From contig JAVBUE010000007.1 of NCBI GenBank assembly GCA_031555735.1, positions 1-64,000 on the forward strand: a stretch of DNA of 64,000 nucleotides. The letters are read 5' to 3'. Made by a program: the position numbers and the translations under genes. Under the pieces are notes generated by a model. That model made no database searches, was not told the origin of the DNA, and was given only the letters and a program-made list of their open reading frames with translations. Below, piece by piece: positions 53,194 to 63,995 of the stretch (the stretch's first letter is position 1; every line of letters starts with the position of its first letter). Source of the DNA: JAJDIA01 sp031555735. Lineage in GTDB: Bacteria > Bacteroidota > Bacteroidia > Bacteroidales > Tannerellaceae.

Positions 53194-54162
53194 TTATTGA
53201 TACCTGACCATCACCTCCTCTCCGTTTATCCGGTACGTGATGGGGGTGATCCGGTTGATAAGGTCGAGCATCTCACGCAGGGATTCATTTTTCAGGGTGA
53301 ACCCGTAATGCAGCGTGTCTGCTGAGTTCTCAAGACTGACATGGATACCGTACCACTGCTCCATCTTCCGGAATACTTCTTCTGCCGACGCATCGGTGAA
53401 CCGGAGCATATGCTCATGCCAGATACCCGTCAGGGAAGCCTGGCAGGGTTGGTCGTTCCACCGCATGCTGACTTTGTCCACCGTCACAAGGTGGTTGGGT
53501 GTCATCCGGGTGATGAGGGTATGGTCGGTTTTGTTTTCCAGGGCTACCTTTCCCTGGTCCAGGGCTACCTCTATCACCGGATCGTCGGCATAGGCGGATA
53601 CATTGAAGGTGGTACCGTGGACGATCACGTTTACTTTCTCCGTTTCGACCGTGAATTTCTTTTTAGCCGACTTCCGTACCTCAAACCAGCCCTCGCCATC
53701 CAGGACGACATGCCTGTCTTTGGCATTGAAGTCGGAGGTGTAGGTCAGGCGTGAGTTGGAATTCAACCATACCTCGGTGCTGTCGGGCAGGTGTATATGT
53801 GTTTTTTGTCCGGCTTCGGCAAGGACTGTGAAGGTGGCGGCCGGCCGTCCTTCGTTCAGAAAATAAGCCATAGCGAACAGGGCGGGGATGAGGATGGCGG
53901 CTACCCGTAATCCCTGGGCAAAGAGGGTATGGGGCGTTCGTCCGGCTTTCCGGCGGATCCGGTGAAGCATGGTTGTTTTTTCGGTGATATGGAGGCAGGG
54001 GCCATGTTCGTAGTTCTCCCACAACGGTTGAAGCGAACGGCTGACCGTATCGTTGGAGAGGACGGATAACCGGTCGGCGAGCGCAGCATACTCGTCCGGC
54101 TCCAGTGTGCCGGATAACTGTTTTTGTAAAAGCCCCTGCAAGTAGGGATCAGTCGTGTTCAT
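53194..54162 (-). CDS. FecR family anti-sigma factor (PUL3)
   Basis: The 322-residue inner-membrane protein has an N-terminal cytoplasmic part, one membrane helix (LRVAAILIPALFAMAYFL, about 86-103) and a FecR domain. Visible motifs are AEAGQKTHIHLPDSTEVWLNSNSRL and LDGEGWFEVRKS. A DUF4974-like C-terminus (MLRFTDASAEEVFRKMEQWYGI) follows. It should restrain the adjacent sigma factor. It lies 88 bp after the sigma gene, the usual tight spacing and a contrast with PUL2. Confidence 0.92.
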   Translation of the reverse strand: MNTTDPYLQGLLQKQLSGTLEPDEYAALADRLSVLSNDTVSRSLQPLWENYEHGPCLHITEKTTMLHRIRRKAGRTPHTLFAQGLRVAAILIPALFAMAYFLNEGRPAATFTVLAEAGQKTHIHLPDSTEVWLNSNSRLTYTSDFNAKDRHVVLDGEGWFEVRKSAKKKFTVETEKVNVIVHGTTFNVSAYADDPVIEVALDQGKVALENKTDHTLITRMTPNHLVTVDKVSMRWNDQPCQASLTGIWHEHMLRFTDASAEEVFRKMEQWYGIHVSLENSADTLHYGFTLKNESLREMLDLINRITPITYRINGEEVMVRYQ

Positions 54163-54250
54163 GGATCATCGTTTGTAAGGTAATACGCAGGGAAGGGAAA
54201 GAAGTCCCGGCTTCTCCCGTATGTTATAAAGCATGTTTGGCCACTTTCGT

Positions 54251-54838
54251 TCAGGTAAACGGGTATATGAAGGTGAACAGGAGGATATGGTACCCCATCA
54301 ATTCATTCCGCATTCTCTTGAGTGCCAGAGACAACTGGTTTTTGACGGTTTTTTCCGACAATCCGAGTTTTTCCGCTATCTGGGAGATGGAGAATCCTTT
54401 TTCCCGGTTCAACTCGAATATCTCGTACTGGCGGGTGGTAAGTTTCTCTTTCGCCAGGTTCACCTGCCGGCGGAATTCGGTGTAATTGATCTGTCTCTCG
54501 GTGTCGTTCTCACAGAAGTCCGGGAAATCGTCGCTGTGGATCCTGCTTCGGAAGTCCACCTGTTGGGTCCGCCTGCGCAGCGAGTCGATGATGAGGTTGC
54601 GAGCGATAGTGTATAGATACGACTTGAATGAAGCGTGTGGGTCAATCTGTTTGCGTGTCAGCCAGATCCGCAGGAAAGTTTCCTGCACAATGTCCCTGGC
54701 ATTGCTTCTCGACCGGATCAGTTGGAATGTAAACCCGAAGAGCATATCGGCATAAAGCAGGTACAACTGATTAAAGGCGTCGTAGGATCCGGCCCTGAGT
54801 GATTCTGCCAACAGTATATTTTCGTTTTGCGCGTTCAT
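54251..54838 (-). CDS. ECF RNA polymerase sigma factor (PUL3)
   Basis: The 195-residue protein has region 2 (AFNQLYLLYADMLFGFTFQLI, RDIVQETFLRIW) and region 4 with helix-turn-helix GFSISQIAEKLGLSEKTVKNQL. It should direct transcription of PUL3 when released from FecR. The C-terminal hydrophobic tail (YHILLFTFIYPFT) is typical of the Bacteroidetes group. First gene of PUL3. Confidence 0.94.
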   Translation of the reverse strand: MNAQNENILLAESLRAGSYDAFNQLYLLYADMLFGFTFQLIRSRSNARDIVQETFLRIWLTRKQIDPHASFKSYLYTIARNLIIDSLRRRTQQVDFRSRIHSDDFPDFCENDTERQINYTEFRRQVNLAKEKLTTRQYEIFELNREKGFSISQIAEKLGLSEKTVKNQLSLALKRMRNELMGYHILLFTFIYPFT

Positions 54839-54949
54839 AAGGTAAACAGGCTAAGGGTTCTTCTATGCTTTGTATATATATAACAATTGGGAAGCGGAAA
54901 GGGATAAACGGTAGCTGAGCGGATCGACCTGTGAGCGCTCTTTGCTGTA

Positions 54950-54978
54950 CAAAAAAAGCTATCCCTTGGAGGATAGCT
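54950..54978 (-). terminator. Terminator of the DUF5606-like gene
   Basis: AGCTATCC (54957-54964) and GGATAGCT (54971-54978) form a hairpin with a six-base loop; read leftward it is followed by TTTTTTT. It starts 26 bp after the stop at 55004. Confidence 0.85.
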
Positions 54979-55003
54979 TGATGGAGTTGCGTGATATAAG
55001 CAC

Positions 55004-55438
55004 TTATTCGGCGGCTGCTTCTTTTTCGTCTTCCGCTGTTTTCTCTGCCAGCGAGAAATCGGAAATGCCGGATGCTACCAGGAGGTTATACCAATTCAGC
55101 AGTTTCTTGATATCGCTGGGATATACGCGCTCGCGGTCGAAGTTGGGTAAAACAGTCGCAAGATAAGCACGCAATTCATCCGGCTTTGCCGTGGAAGGCG
55201 AAAGGGACGCCGGGTTACCTGCTTCTTTTTCCCTGATGCGGGAAAGTACTTTATACAGCGGCTCATCTTCTTCATTGGTGAAGATAGCGGTGTCTCTCAG
55301 GGAGATGACCTTGTCTTTAGCATATACGGGGCTTCTTTTCCCGTCGATGAGTGATTCAACGATCGTCATGTTTTTTCCCTGGGAAATCATCTTATATAAT
55401 CCCGGTTTACCGGAAACAGACAAAATAGTCTTCAGCAT
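55004..55438 (-). CDS. DUF5606-like conserved protein
   Basis: The 144-residue cytoplasmic protein begins MLKTILSVSGKPGLYKMISQ and has VYAKDKVISLRDTAIFTN, LYKVLSRIREKE and YPSDIKKLLNWYNLLVASGISDF, then an acidic Ala/Glu tail. This matches a conserved Bacteroidetes family (DUF5606) of unknown function, often found near coaE and YbbR genes. It has its own promoter motif and terminator, so it is probably transcribed separately from coaE. Confidence 0.8.
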   Translation of the reverse strand: MLKTILSVSGKPGLYKMISQGKNMTIVESLIDGKRSPVYAKDKVISLRDTAIFTNEEDEPLYKVLSRIREKEAGNPASLSPSTAKPDELRAYLATVLPNFDRERVYPSDIKKLLNWYNLLVASGISDFSLAEKTAEDEKEAAAE

Positions 55439-55474
55439 AATACTTGTTTCTGTTTGAGTTTAACTTCAAAGGCG

Positions 55475-55507
55475 CAAATGTAACACAACTCAATTAAAAA
55501 ACAGCAA
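55475..55507 (-). promoter_or_regulatory. Promoter of the DUF5606-like gene
   Basis: Read leftward, TACATTTG (55482-55475) is a -7 box and TTG (55507-55505) lies 22 bases upstream. The leader to the ATG at 55438 is about 30 bases. Confidence 0.5.
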
Positions 55508-55530
55508 GGCGGATGCAGAAAAAAAAGCGT

Positions 55531-56112
55531 TCAATGTATTATCTGTGACAGGACCCGGTTCATTTGGGGGATCAGGGCGTGGATGTCGTCGTTCAGGATG
55601 AGGTGGGTGGCCCGTTCTTTTTTTTGTTCGTCGGGCATTTGGTTGTCGATGCGGAGGATCACTTCCTGGCGGTTGGCAAATCCACCCCGCACCAGGGCTC
55701 TTTCGACGCGCAACTCAAGGGGAGCGTACACCAGCAGGCTGTAGTCAACCATCCGGTCGAAACCGGATTCAAAGAGGATGGCCGATTCGATGGCGCACAT
55801 CTGACCGGGTTGTTGCTGGATCCACGCAAGGAAATGGCGGGCTACTTCCGGATGGATGATCGCGTTCACCTGTGCCAGCAGTACCGGATCAGGGAAGATA
55901 TGTGCGGCGAGCATCGGCCTGTTCAATCCCGCAGGCGTATAAATACCGGTACCAAAGAGGGTAGTAAGCTGTTCGCGGATGAGCGGGGAGGTGTCGGTAA
56001 GCCGTTTGCTTTCCTCATCAGCGATATATACGGGTATTCCCATAACCTGCATAAGAGACGCTACCACTGTCTTCCCGCTTCCGATGCCTCCGGTGATACC
56101 GATCGTGATCAT
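55531..56112 (-). CDS. coaE: Dephospho-CoA kinase
   Basis: The 193-residue cytoplasmic enzyme phosphorylates dephospho-CoA at the 3'-OH of the ribose, the last step of coenzyme A synthesis. Walker A GGIGSGKT is at 8-15; YIADEESKRLT, INAIIHPEVARHF and ESAILFESGFD are conserved CoaE motifs. Its ATG overlaps the YbbR gene stop (ATGA), so translation is coupled. Confidence 0.96.
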   Translation of the reverse strand: MITIGITGGIGSGKTVVASLMQVMGIPVYIADEESKRLTDTSPLIREQLTTLFGTGIYTPAGLNRPMLAAHIFPDPVLLAQVNAIIHPEVARHFLAWIQQQPGQMCAIESAILFESGFDRMVDYSLLVYAPLELRVERALVRGGFANRQEVILRIDNQMPDEQKKERATHLILNDDIHALIPQMNRVLSQIIH

Positions 56113-57122
56113 CTGTTTTGTTCGATAACAAATTCAATTTTGTTGGGTGTAAGCAAAGCGGTGGATACCCAGGATGGTTTTTGGGTAAGTTCGACGGCAA
56201 CCACTCCCGTGAGATTTTGTTCCAGGGTGCTGAAGGGTACCTGGATGGCAAATTGTTTCTCCGTCAGTTCCTTGAAACGGGAGATGGGAATATTGCAACT
56301 TACCTTTACCGTATGCGGCATCAGGCGGACAGTATAGTTGGGTGGTACATCCGTACATTCAACGGATATATCCAATGATTTTTCGGAATACTCATCTACC
56401 GGGATGGTGATGGAAACACTTTCCGTGTCATACGACTGGCCGGCATGCTTGCGGAGTTGTACGTTGCGGGTGATGGTTTTGTTGATCGATTTGATCTCCG
56501 TAAATACGGTGCTGATCTCCCGGATCGAATCCAGTACCGCTTCAGTGGCATAGACGTTCACAAGAGCCGGATTGATCAGGATGTCGCCCGACAGTTGATA
56601 ACCGGGTTCGAGGTTGATCTTCCCGTCGAATACCACCGGGATGGTTTTGTGGGCACGCTTGCCAAAGGAGACCTTGATCTGCGCAGGCTCGAATTTAACC
56701 AGTTTGGTGGTGGCGATCAGTTGTTTCTGTAACTGCGATTCGATTTCTTTCGTCGTGATGGTGAAGATGCCATTGGTGGGTTGTTGGTCTTTCTCTTTAA
56801 AGCTTTTCTCGATGGGGGCGAACTTGCGGCCGAAAGCATAGTTCATCAGTACGCTGCCTTTGTCTTTTACTTTGACGCGTACATGGTCGGGCGCCGTTTC
56901 GTTGAAGGCCAGGTCAACGGGCATGTTCTTGTATCGCACGGGAATGCTCAGTTCGATCTCGTATTCTTCTTGCATGCTTTGCAGCATCCAAAAGCCGAAC
57001 GAAAGGAGCACAAAAGCCAAAAAGATTAAGACTTCTTTCCACTGTTGACGTAGTAAAAAAGCCTTAATCTTTTGGAAACCAGACTTGAATGAGCTGTTTT
57101 GTTGATCAAGTCCTGACATCAT
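56109..57122 (-). CDS. YbbR-like domain protein
   Basis: The 337-residue protein has one N-terminal membrane helix (EVLIFLAFVLLSFGFWMLQSM, about 33-53) and an extracytoplasmic beta-rich part with YbbR-like repeats, e.g. LSIPVRYKNMPVDLAFNETAPDHVRVKVKD and VSITIPVDEYSEKSLDISVECTDVP. In other bacteria YbbR proteins influence diadenylate cyclase or cell-envelope functions; the role here is unknown. It lies between yajC (11 bp) and coaE (overlap) in one operon. Confidence 0.85.
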   Translation of the reverse strand: MMSGLDQQNSSFKSGFQKIKAFLLRQQWKEVLIFLAFVLLSFGFWMLQSMQEEYEIELSIPVRYKNMPVDLAFNETAPDHVRVKVKDKGSVLMNYAFGRKFAPIEKSFKEKDQQPTNGIFTITTKEIESQLQKQLIATTKLVKFEPAQIKVSFGKRAHKTIPVVFDGKINLEPGYQLSGDILINPALVNVYATEAVLDSIREISTVFTEIKSINKTITRNVQLRKHAGQSYDTESVSITIPVDEYSEKSLDISVECTDVPPNYTVRLMPHTVKVSCNIPISRFKELTEKQFAIQVPFSTLEQNLTGVVAVELTQKPSWVSTALLTPNKIEFVIEQNR

Positions 57123-57133
57123 ACCGTTGATTT

Positions 57134-57445
57134 TTATTTCTGTTTGGCATCTTCCGATGACGCGAATACGGATGACTTATCCACGCGTACACGTATCCCG
57201 TCGGCTATTTCGACGATCATGTAGATGTCTCCGATCTCTTTGATCTTGCCATAGATACCGCCGGAAGTAATTACTTTATCACCTACCGCCAACGCTTCGC
57301 GGGCTTTCTGGATATCTTTTTGTTTTTTCTGCTGTGGGCGGATAATCAGGAAATAGAAGATAGCGATGATTACTACCATCATGATTAATCCGGAATAAGG
57401 ACTTGCGCCGCCTTCAGCTTGAAGGATAATGCTAAGAAAGTTCAT
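57134..57445 (-). CDS. yajC: Preprotein translocase subunit YajC
   Basis: The 103-residue protein has one membrane helix (SGLIMMVVIIAIFYFLIIRPQQKKQKD) followed by a cytoplasmic domain with ALAVGDKVITSGGIYGKIKEI and VRVDKSSV, typical of YajC, which associates with SecDF. First gene of the yajC-YbbR-coaE operon. Confidence 0.95.
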   Translation of the reverse strand: MNFLSIILQAEGGASPYSGLIMMVVIIAIFYFLIIRPQQKKQKDIQKAREALAVGDKVITSGGIYGKIKEIGDIYMIVEIADGIRVRVDKSSVFASSEDAKQK

Positions 57446-57484
57446 GGTCTGTATTAATTTTGTGAATACTATAATCGTCTATTG

Positions 57485-57517
57485 CAAAGATATGAATAAA
57501 TATCAGTCTTTAAACAA
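57485..57517 (-). promoter_or_regulatory. Promoter of the yajC operon
   Basis: Read leftward, TATCTTTG (57492-57485) is a -7 box and TTG (57517-57515) a -33 element 22 bases upstream. Part of it lies in the 3' end of nusB. The leader to 57445 is about 33 bases. Confidence 0.5.
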
Positions 57518-58435
57518 TACCTTTTCTTTTTTTAGTTCGCCTACAATGGCATCCAGGATTCCATTGATAAATGTACCGCTTTTCGGCGTGCTGTAGTATT
57601 TGGCGGCGTCGATATATTCATTCAGCGTCACATTGATGGGGATGGAAGGGAAGGAGAGGATCTCCGCCAGTGCGACCTGCATGATGAGCAGGTCCATGTT
57701 CGCGATGCGTTCTGTCTCCCAATTCTTCATGTGGCGGTTGATCCGCTCGCGGAATTCGTCTTCTTTCAGCAACGATTGCCGGAGCAGTCTGATTGCGAAC
57801 TCATGGTCTTCCTCGTCTTTGAACATCGGCAGCAACGGCTGTCCGGCGCCTGCTTCGGGTTCAAAACGTTTGATGGTCTTCAACGTGAAGGTTTCCACAA
57901 TATCGATATCGTCGTTCCAATAGATGCTTTTATCTTCGAGGTAGTCTTCCACCTGTTCGTTGCCGCAGATATGTTTTTTGAAGAAGGCGCGCCAGAACTC
58001 CCGGTCGGTATCGTACGAATCGTCGGGATTGGCGATATAATCGGCATAGAGATCGGACGACAGCAGCAGATCGAGCATTTGGCGGACGAAGTCCTGGTCT
58101 GTATCGCTTCCCCACGTAAGGGTGTTGTCGGCACAGTATTTTTTCAACGCGCTATTCTCCGATAGTTGTCGGGTGAAGCGGTTGTCGATCAGGCGGGTGT
58201 TGGGATGGAGGTCTTCGTCGGTAGGCCGCAGTTTGTGTTTACGGCTGTCTGAAATCCGTTCGTAAAGGTTTGTTACATCGAGGATGAGAAGAAGGAGGTA
58301 ATGATATAAGTCGTACGACTTTTGGAGGCTGAACAACAACTCTTTCTCAGCCAGGTTTAAATCTCCGTTTTTGTTTTGATAGAAAGAATATACTATCTGT
58401 AAAACTTTAATGCGGATTAAAATTCTGTTGATCAT
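57503..58435 (-). CDS. nusB: Transcription antitermination factor NusB
   Basis: The 310-residue protein has the NusB fold at the C-terminus (RIANMDLLIMQVALAEILSFPSIPINVTLNEYIDAAKYYSTPKSGTFINGILD-type region, about 240-300) and at the N-terminus INRILIRIKVLQIVYSFYQ. A central insert of about 150 residues makes it twice the size of E. coli NusB (139), as in other Bacteroidetes. It binds boxA RNA with S10. The -7 box at 58469-58476 covers the alternative ATG at 58471, so 58435 is used. Confidence 0.92.
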   Translation of the reverse strand: MINRILIRIKVLQIVYSFYQNKNGDLNLAEKELLFSLQKSYDLYHYLLLLILDVTNLYERISDSRKHKLRPTDEDLHPNTRLIDNRFTRQLSENSALKKYCADNTLTWGSDTDQDFVRQMLDLLLSSDLYADYIANPDDSYDTDREFWRAFFKKHICGNEQVEDYLEDKSIYWNDDIDIVETFTLKTIKRFEPEAGAGQPLLPMFKDEEDHEFAIRLLRQSLLKEDEFRERINRHMKNWETERIANMDLLIMQVALAEILSFPSIPINVTLNEYIDAAKYYSTPKSGTFINGILDAIVGELKKEKVLFKD

Positions 58436-58468
58436 TTTTTGAAGGAACTTCTTGATTTGATTTCGTTG

Positions 58469-58476
58469 CAAAGGTA
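58469..58476 (-). promoter_or_regulatory. -7 box of the nusB promoter
   Basis: Read leftward, TACCTTTG matches TAnnTTTG. It lies 33 bases before the ATG at 58435 and rules out the ATG at 58471. Confidence 0.55.
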
Positions 58477-58610
58477 GTGAATCTTTTGGGAAAACGACGG
58501 AAAGACTGCCAACTTTCTTTTTTTACCGGGCCAATGTGGAGGATAATCGGATGAAATAAGCATCCCATCAGAAAAATTAACTTTTTAGGGCGGTTTATGA
58601 GGTGAAATGG

Positions 58611-58640
58611 TTGTTTTTTGTAAAAAAATTTGCATATTTG
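58611..58640 (+). promoter_or_regulatory. Candidate promoter of the BpuR-type gene
   Basis: TTG at 58611-58613 and CATATTTG at 58633-58640 are 19 bases apart and resemble the Bacteroides -33/-7 pair with one mismatch. The leader to the ATG at 58687 would be about 40 bases. Confidence 0.4.
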
Positions 58641-58686
58641 AGCAGGTTATGTAAAACGGGATGGATATTAACTAATGTTTGTTATC

Positions 58687-59043
58687 ATGGAAGAGACGAA
58701 TAGAAGGCATGTTGAAGGCGGCGATAAGGAAATTCTGTATTCGAAGGCGATCAAAGCCGGCAAACGGATCTATTATTTGGATGTGAAAAAGAATCTGAAA
58801 GATGATTTGTTTCTAGCGATCACCGAAAGTAAAAAGGTTCAGGCAAAGGAAGGAGCGCCTGTCACTTTTGAGAAACATAAAATCTTTTTATATAAGGAAG
58901 ATTTTGAGAAATTTATGGACGGGATGAGCGAGGTGATCGATTACATCCGGCACAACCGAACCCCGGAAAGGCCGTCTTCCACCTTTGAAGAGGAGGATAC
59001 CGATGATGCATCGGACGGGTTCAAACTTGATATTGAGTTTTAA
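58687..59043 (+). CDS. PUR-alpha-like DNA/RNA-binding protein (DUF3276, BpuR type)
   Basis: The 118-residue protein begins MEETNRRHVEGGD and has a PUR repeat: EILYSKAIKAGKRIYYLDVKKNLKDDLFLAITESKK-type strands, then KIFLYKEDFEKFMDGM and an acidic tail (FEEEDTDDASDGFKLDIEF). Homologues from Borrelia and Bacteroidetes bind single-stranded nucleic acid. The ATG at 58675 four codons upstream is an alternative. It is a single-gene unit ending at a two-way terminator. Confidence 0.85.
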   Translation: MEETNRRHVEGGDKEILYSKAIKAGKRIYYLDVKKNLKDDLFLAITESKKVQAKEGAPVTFEKHKIFLYKEDFEKFMDGMSEVIDYIRHNRTPERPSSTFEEEDTDDASDGFKLDIEF

Positions 59044-59061
59044 GCGTACTCCCGGAAAAGA

Positions 59062-59102
59062 ATAACCGGCTGTTTGCCTGTAGCAGGTGAACAGCCGGTT
59101 AT
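59062..59102. terminator. Bidirectional terminator
   Basis: ATAACCGGCTGTT (59062-59074) and AACAGCCGGTTAT (59090-59102) are perfect inverted repeats; the loop has a small inner stem CCTG/CAGG. It serves the BpuR-type gene and the convergent ferredoxin gene. Confidence 0.88.
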
Positions 59103-59157
59103 CTTTATAGGCATCTATCTGATGAAGGCGAAGCCTATTGTCGTTCTTGCTGCCGGA

Positions 59158-59325
59158 TTATGCCGGGTGAATCGCTTCTGTGGGACATACATCCGCGCAA
59201 GTTCCACAATCCGTACACATTTCCGGATCGATGGAGTACTTATCGCCTTCAGAAATTGCCCCTACCGGACATTCATCGATACAACTGCCGCAAGCAATGC
59301 AATCGTCACTAATTACGTAAGCCAT
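59158..59325 (-). CDS. 2[4Fe-4S] ferredoxin
   Basis: A 55-residue protein, MAYVISDDCIACGSCIDECP..., has two classic cluster motifs: C9-x2-C12-x2-C15-x3-C19-P and C37-x2-C40-x2-C43-x3-C47-P. It carries electrons between anaerobic oxidoreductases in the cytoplasm. The stop (TAA) is at 59158-59160 and the ATG at 59323-59325. It has a candidate -7 box upstream and shares a terminator with the BpuR-type gene. Confidence 0.95.
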   Translation of the reverse strand: MAYVISDDCIACGSCIDECPVGAISEGDKYSIDPEMCTDCGTCADVCPTEAIHPA

Positions 59326-59362
59326 TTTTTTAGGTTTTTTAATTGATAACTATAAGTACCTG

Positions 59363-59370
59363 CAAAAATA
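59363..59370 (-). promoter_or_regulatory. Candidate -7 box of the ferredoxin gene
   Basis: Read leftward, TATTTTTG fits TAnnTTTG and lies 37 bases before the ATG at 59325. No clear -33 element. Confidence 0.45.
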
Positions 59371-59477
59371 GGATATTCTTCCTATTTAAAAAACATCTCA
59401 TCGAATATTTTGTTCAAATCAACTCATTTTCGCAATAAGTTCCTCTTTCCTTCGTTATTATCACAAAACAAAGCAGT

Positions 59478-60182
59478 GTGTTAAAGCGACTTTTCTTACT
59501 GTTGATAATGGGTTGGACGGCTGCAACAGGTGTGTGGGCGCAAAAGGAATTGGTAAAGATACAACCCTATGCCGATCATAAACTGTTCCACCTGGGTTTT
59601 CATGTGGGGATGCACGCACAGGATATGATACTGACACATTCGGGCGTTACGACGAACGGGGAGACCTGGTTTGCCGAGATCCCGTCGTATTCACCCGGCT
59701 TCAGTGTGGGCGTGATCGGCGATATGTTCCTCAATCCTTTCCTGAACTTGCGGGTGACTCCCACCCTGCATTTCGGGGATAAAAACGTTGTGTTCCGGGA
59801 AAAAGGGACAGGCGAAGAATTTACCACCAATGTACGTTCCAACTATGTCACCCTGCCGATCGATCTGAAATATACTGCGCTCCGGTTGAATAACTACCGC
59901 CCTTACCTGATCGGAGGGATCTATGGCGCGTTGGATATGGGCCGGAAAAAAGGGAATCCCTTATTACTGAAAGGTGTTGATTTCGGTTTGGAGATCGGAT
60001 TCGGCTGTGATTTTTACCTGCCGTATTTTAAACTCTGTCCTGAACTGAAGTTCTGCTTCGGACTGGTTGACCTGCTTGAAAAAGACCGTCCCGACCTGGT
60101 GGATAAGGAGATGCTCAAATATACCGATGCCCTTTCGAAAGCTACTTCCCGGATGGTGGTGCTTTCCTTCAATTTCGAATAA
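59478..60182 (+). CDS. porT: PorT family outer membrane protein
   Basis: The 234-residue protein has a signal peptide (LKRLFLLLIMGWTAATGVWAQ) and an eight-strand barrel pattern. The blocks FHLGFHVGMHAQDMIL, EIPSYSPGFSVGVIGDMFLNPFLNLRVTPTLHFGDK and VTLPIDLKYTALRLNNYRPYLIGG match PorT, a factor needed for type IX secretion in Porphyromonas and relatives. The start codon is GTG (59478-59480). Its 3' end overlaps the convergent cdsA by 14 bases. Whether the organism has a full type IX system cannot be told from this window. Confidence 0.82.
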   Translation: MLKRLFLLLIMGWTAATGVWAQKELVKIQPYADHKLFHLGFHVGMHAQDMILTHSGVTTNGETWFAEIPSYSPGFSVGVIGDMFLNPFLNLRVTPTLHFGDKNVVFREKGTGEEFTTNVRSNYVTLPIDLKYTALRLNNYRPYLIGGIYGALDMGRKKGNPLLLKGVDFGLEIGFGCDFYLPYFKLCPELKFCFGLVDLLEKDRPDLVDKEMLKYTDALSKATSRMVVLSFNFE

Positions 60183-61005
60183 ACAGTTCAATGTACATGT
60201 AAGCGGCCGGGGTAGCGAGCAGGATACTGTCGAACCGGTCGAGCATACCGCCATGACCGGGGAAGAAGTTTCCCGAATCCTTAATCTTCAGCGTGCGTTT
60301 CAGCAACGATTCCGTGAGGTCTCCCCAGGTGGCGAATACAACCACCACGACGGCGAATAGCAACCAGGTAAGCTGTGAAACAGCCGGGTCAAAATAATGG
60401 AATACCTGCGAGGTAAGCATGGTCATGATCATGCCTCCGGCAAATCCTTCCCATGACTTCTTCGGCGAGATGCGTTCAAACAACCGGTGCTTTCCGAACA
60501 GGGAACCGATCAGGTATGCGCCCGTGTCATTCATCCATACAAAAATGAAGATGGCTAATACATATAATGGGGCATGTATGATGTCTCCTTGCCAGTCGGG
60601 GACGGCAGCGATGAAAGTAAGCAAGGCGAAAGGGCCGATGCAATACAGTTGCCCCAGGAAGACCGTTGCCCAATGCGAAATAGGGTTGGTTATTTCCCGG
60701 TCGTACATCACTGAAATCAGCGTATAAAGGACAAAAAGCAGGTAGGGGAAGAAGGCTGTTTTATCCATCAGTTCATTCGCATAAATGTAGGAGCCGACGT
60801 ACAGGAGCCCCCCACCCATACTGCAGATGAACCGCTTGTTGTGGGATTCGCTGAACACGTCCAATAGTTCATAAAACTCTAACAATAAAAGGAGTGTGAT
60901 GAAGAAAAACAAGGCGAAAAACAAAAGGGAATTCAAACTGATCCCGCTTATAATAACGATTACATACACGATACCGGTTATCGCTCGTTTGACTAGGTCT
61001 TTCAT
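60169..61005 (-). CDS. cdsA: Phosphatidate cytidylyltransferase
   Basis: The 278-residue inner-membrane enzyme makes CDP-diacylglycerol from phosphatidate and CTP. It has about eight membrane helices and the signature LLKRTLKIKDSGNFFPGHGGMLDRFDS near the C-terminus. It follows ftsH by 28 bp in the rsfS-ftsH-cdsA operon, an order common in Bacteroidetes. Confidence 0.96.
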   Translation of the reverse strand: MKDLVKRAITGIVYVIVIISGISLNSLLFFALFFFITLLLLLEFYELLDVFSESHNKRFICSMGGGLLYVGSYIYANELMDKTAFFPYLLFVLYTLISVMYDREITNPISHWATVFLGQLYCIGPFALLTFIAAVPDWQGDIIHAPLYVLAIFIFVWMNDTGAYLIGSLFGKHRLFERISPKKSWEGFAGGMIMTMLTSQVFHYFDPAVSQLTWLLFAVVVVVFATWGDLTESLLKRTLKIKDSGNFFPGHGGMLDRFDSILLATPAAYMYIELFIRN

Positions 61006-61033
61006 ATGCTATGAGAATATGTGTGGTTTATAT

Positions 61034-63433
<2,400 letters not shown>

Positions 63434-63463
63434 AAACTAAATCAATTACATAAAATAGGTGCC

Positions 63464-63823
63464 TCAATCCAGATCCGGGATCGATGTGAGCTTTGCATCC
63501 GCCCAGAGATGATCCAGGTTGTAAAATGCCCGTTGTTCAGGCAAAAAGATATGTACAAGAACAGTGCCATAGTCCATTCCTATCCATTGCGCAGCTTGGT
63601 TACCATCAATGGAGAGGGGTTTTTCGTTGGCTTTCTTCCGGGCAAAGTCCCAAACCGAATCAGATAAAGCGGAAACCTGTGTGGGGGTGTTCCCTTCACA
63701 AATCACCATGTATTGGCAAATTGCGCCCGATAACCGGGTTAAATCAACACTTACGATATGTTTGCCTTTTTTCTCCTGAAGTCCCTCGATGACTGCTTCG
63801 ACTAATTCTTTCGTTTGATCCAT
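63464..63823 (-). CDS. rsfS: Ribosomal silencing factor RsfS
   Basis: The 119-residue protein has the RsfS/Iojap pattern KGKHIVSVDLTRLSGAICQYMVICEG, DGNQAAQWIGMDYGTVLVHIFLPEQRAFYNLDHLWADA. It binds ribosomal protein L14 and blocks subunit joining in starvation. First gene of the operon with ftsH and cdsA. Confidence 0.95.
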   Translation of the reverse strand: MDQTKELVEAVIEGLQEKKGKHIVSVDLTRLSGAICQYMVICEGNTPTQVSALSDSVWDFARKKANEKPLSIDGNQAAQWIGMDYGTVLVHIFLPEQRAFYNLDHLWADAKLTSIPDLD

Positions 63824-63857
63824 TTATTGTGTTTATGTGACATTGTTTTCAGAGTTG

Positions 63858-63865
63858 CAAATATA
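63858..63865 (-). promoter_or_regulatory. -7 box of the rsfS-ftsH-cdsA operon
   Basis: Read leftward, TATATTTG fits TAnnTTTG and lies 34 bases before the rsfS ATG at 63823. A -33 element at the normal distance is not evident. Confidence 0.5.
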
Positions 63866-63961
63866 CTCTATAAAATCGGTATGTGCCGCTTTTCTGCCTA
63901 CAATTATATATAGGTGGCGTTTCCTATGCCTACTTTGTAAACAAAAGCAGGAGGCGGAAGG

Positions 63962-63995
63962 TTGTTTTTATGGAAAAAAAGTGCGTTTACTTTTG
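63962..63995 (+). promoter_or_regulatory. Candidate promoter for a gene beyond the right edge
   Basis: TTG at 63962-63964 and TACTTTTG at 63988-63995 resemble a rightward -33/-7 pair with 23 bases between, slightly long. The controlled gene would begin outside the window. Confidence 0.3.
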
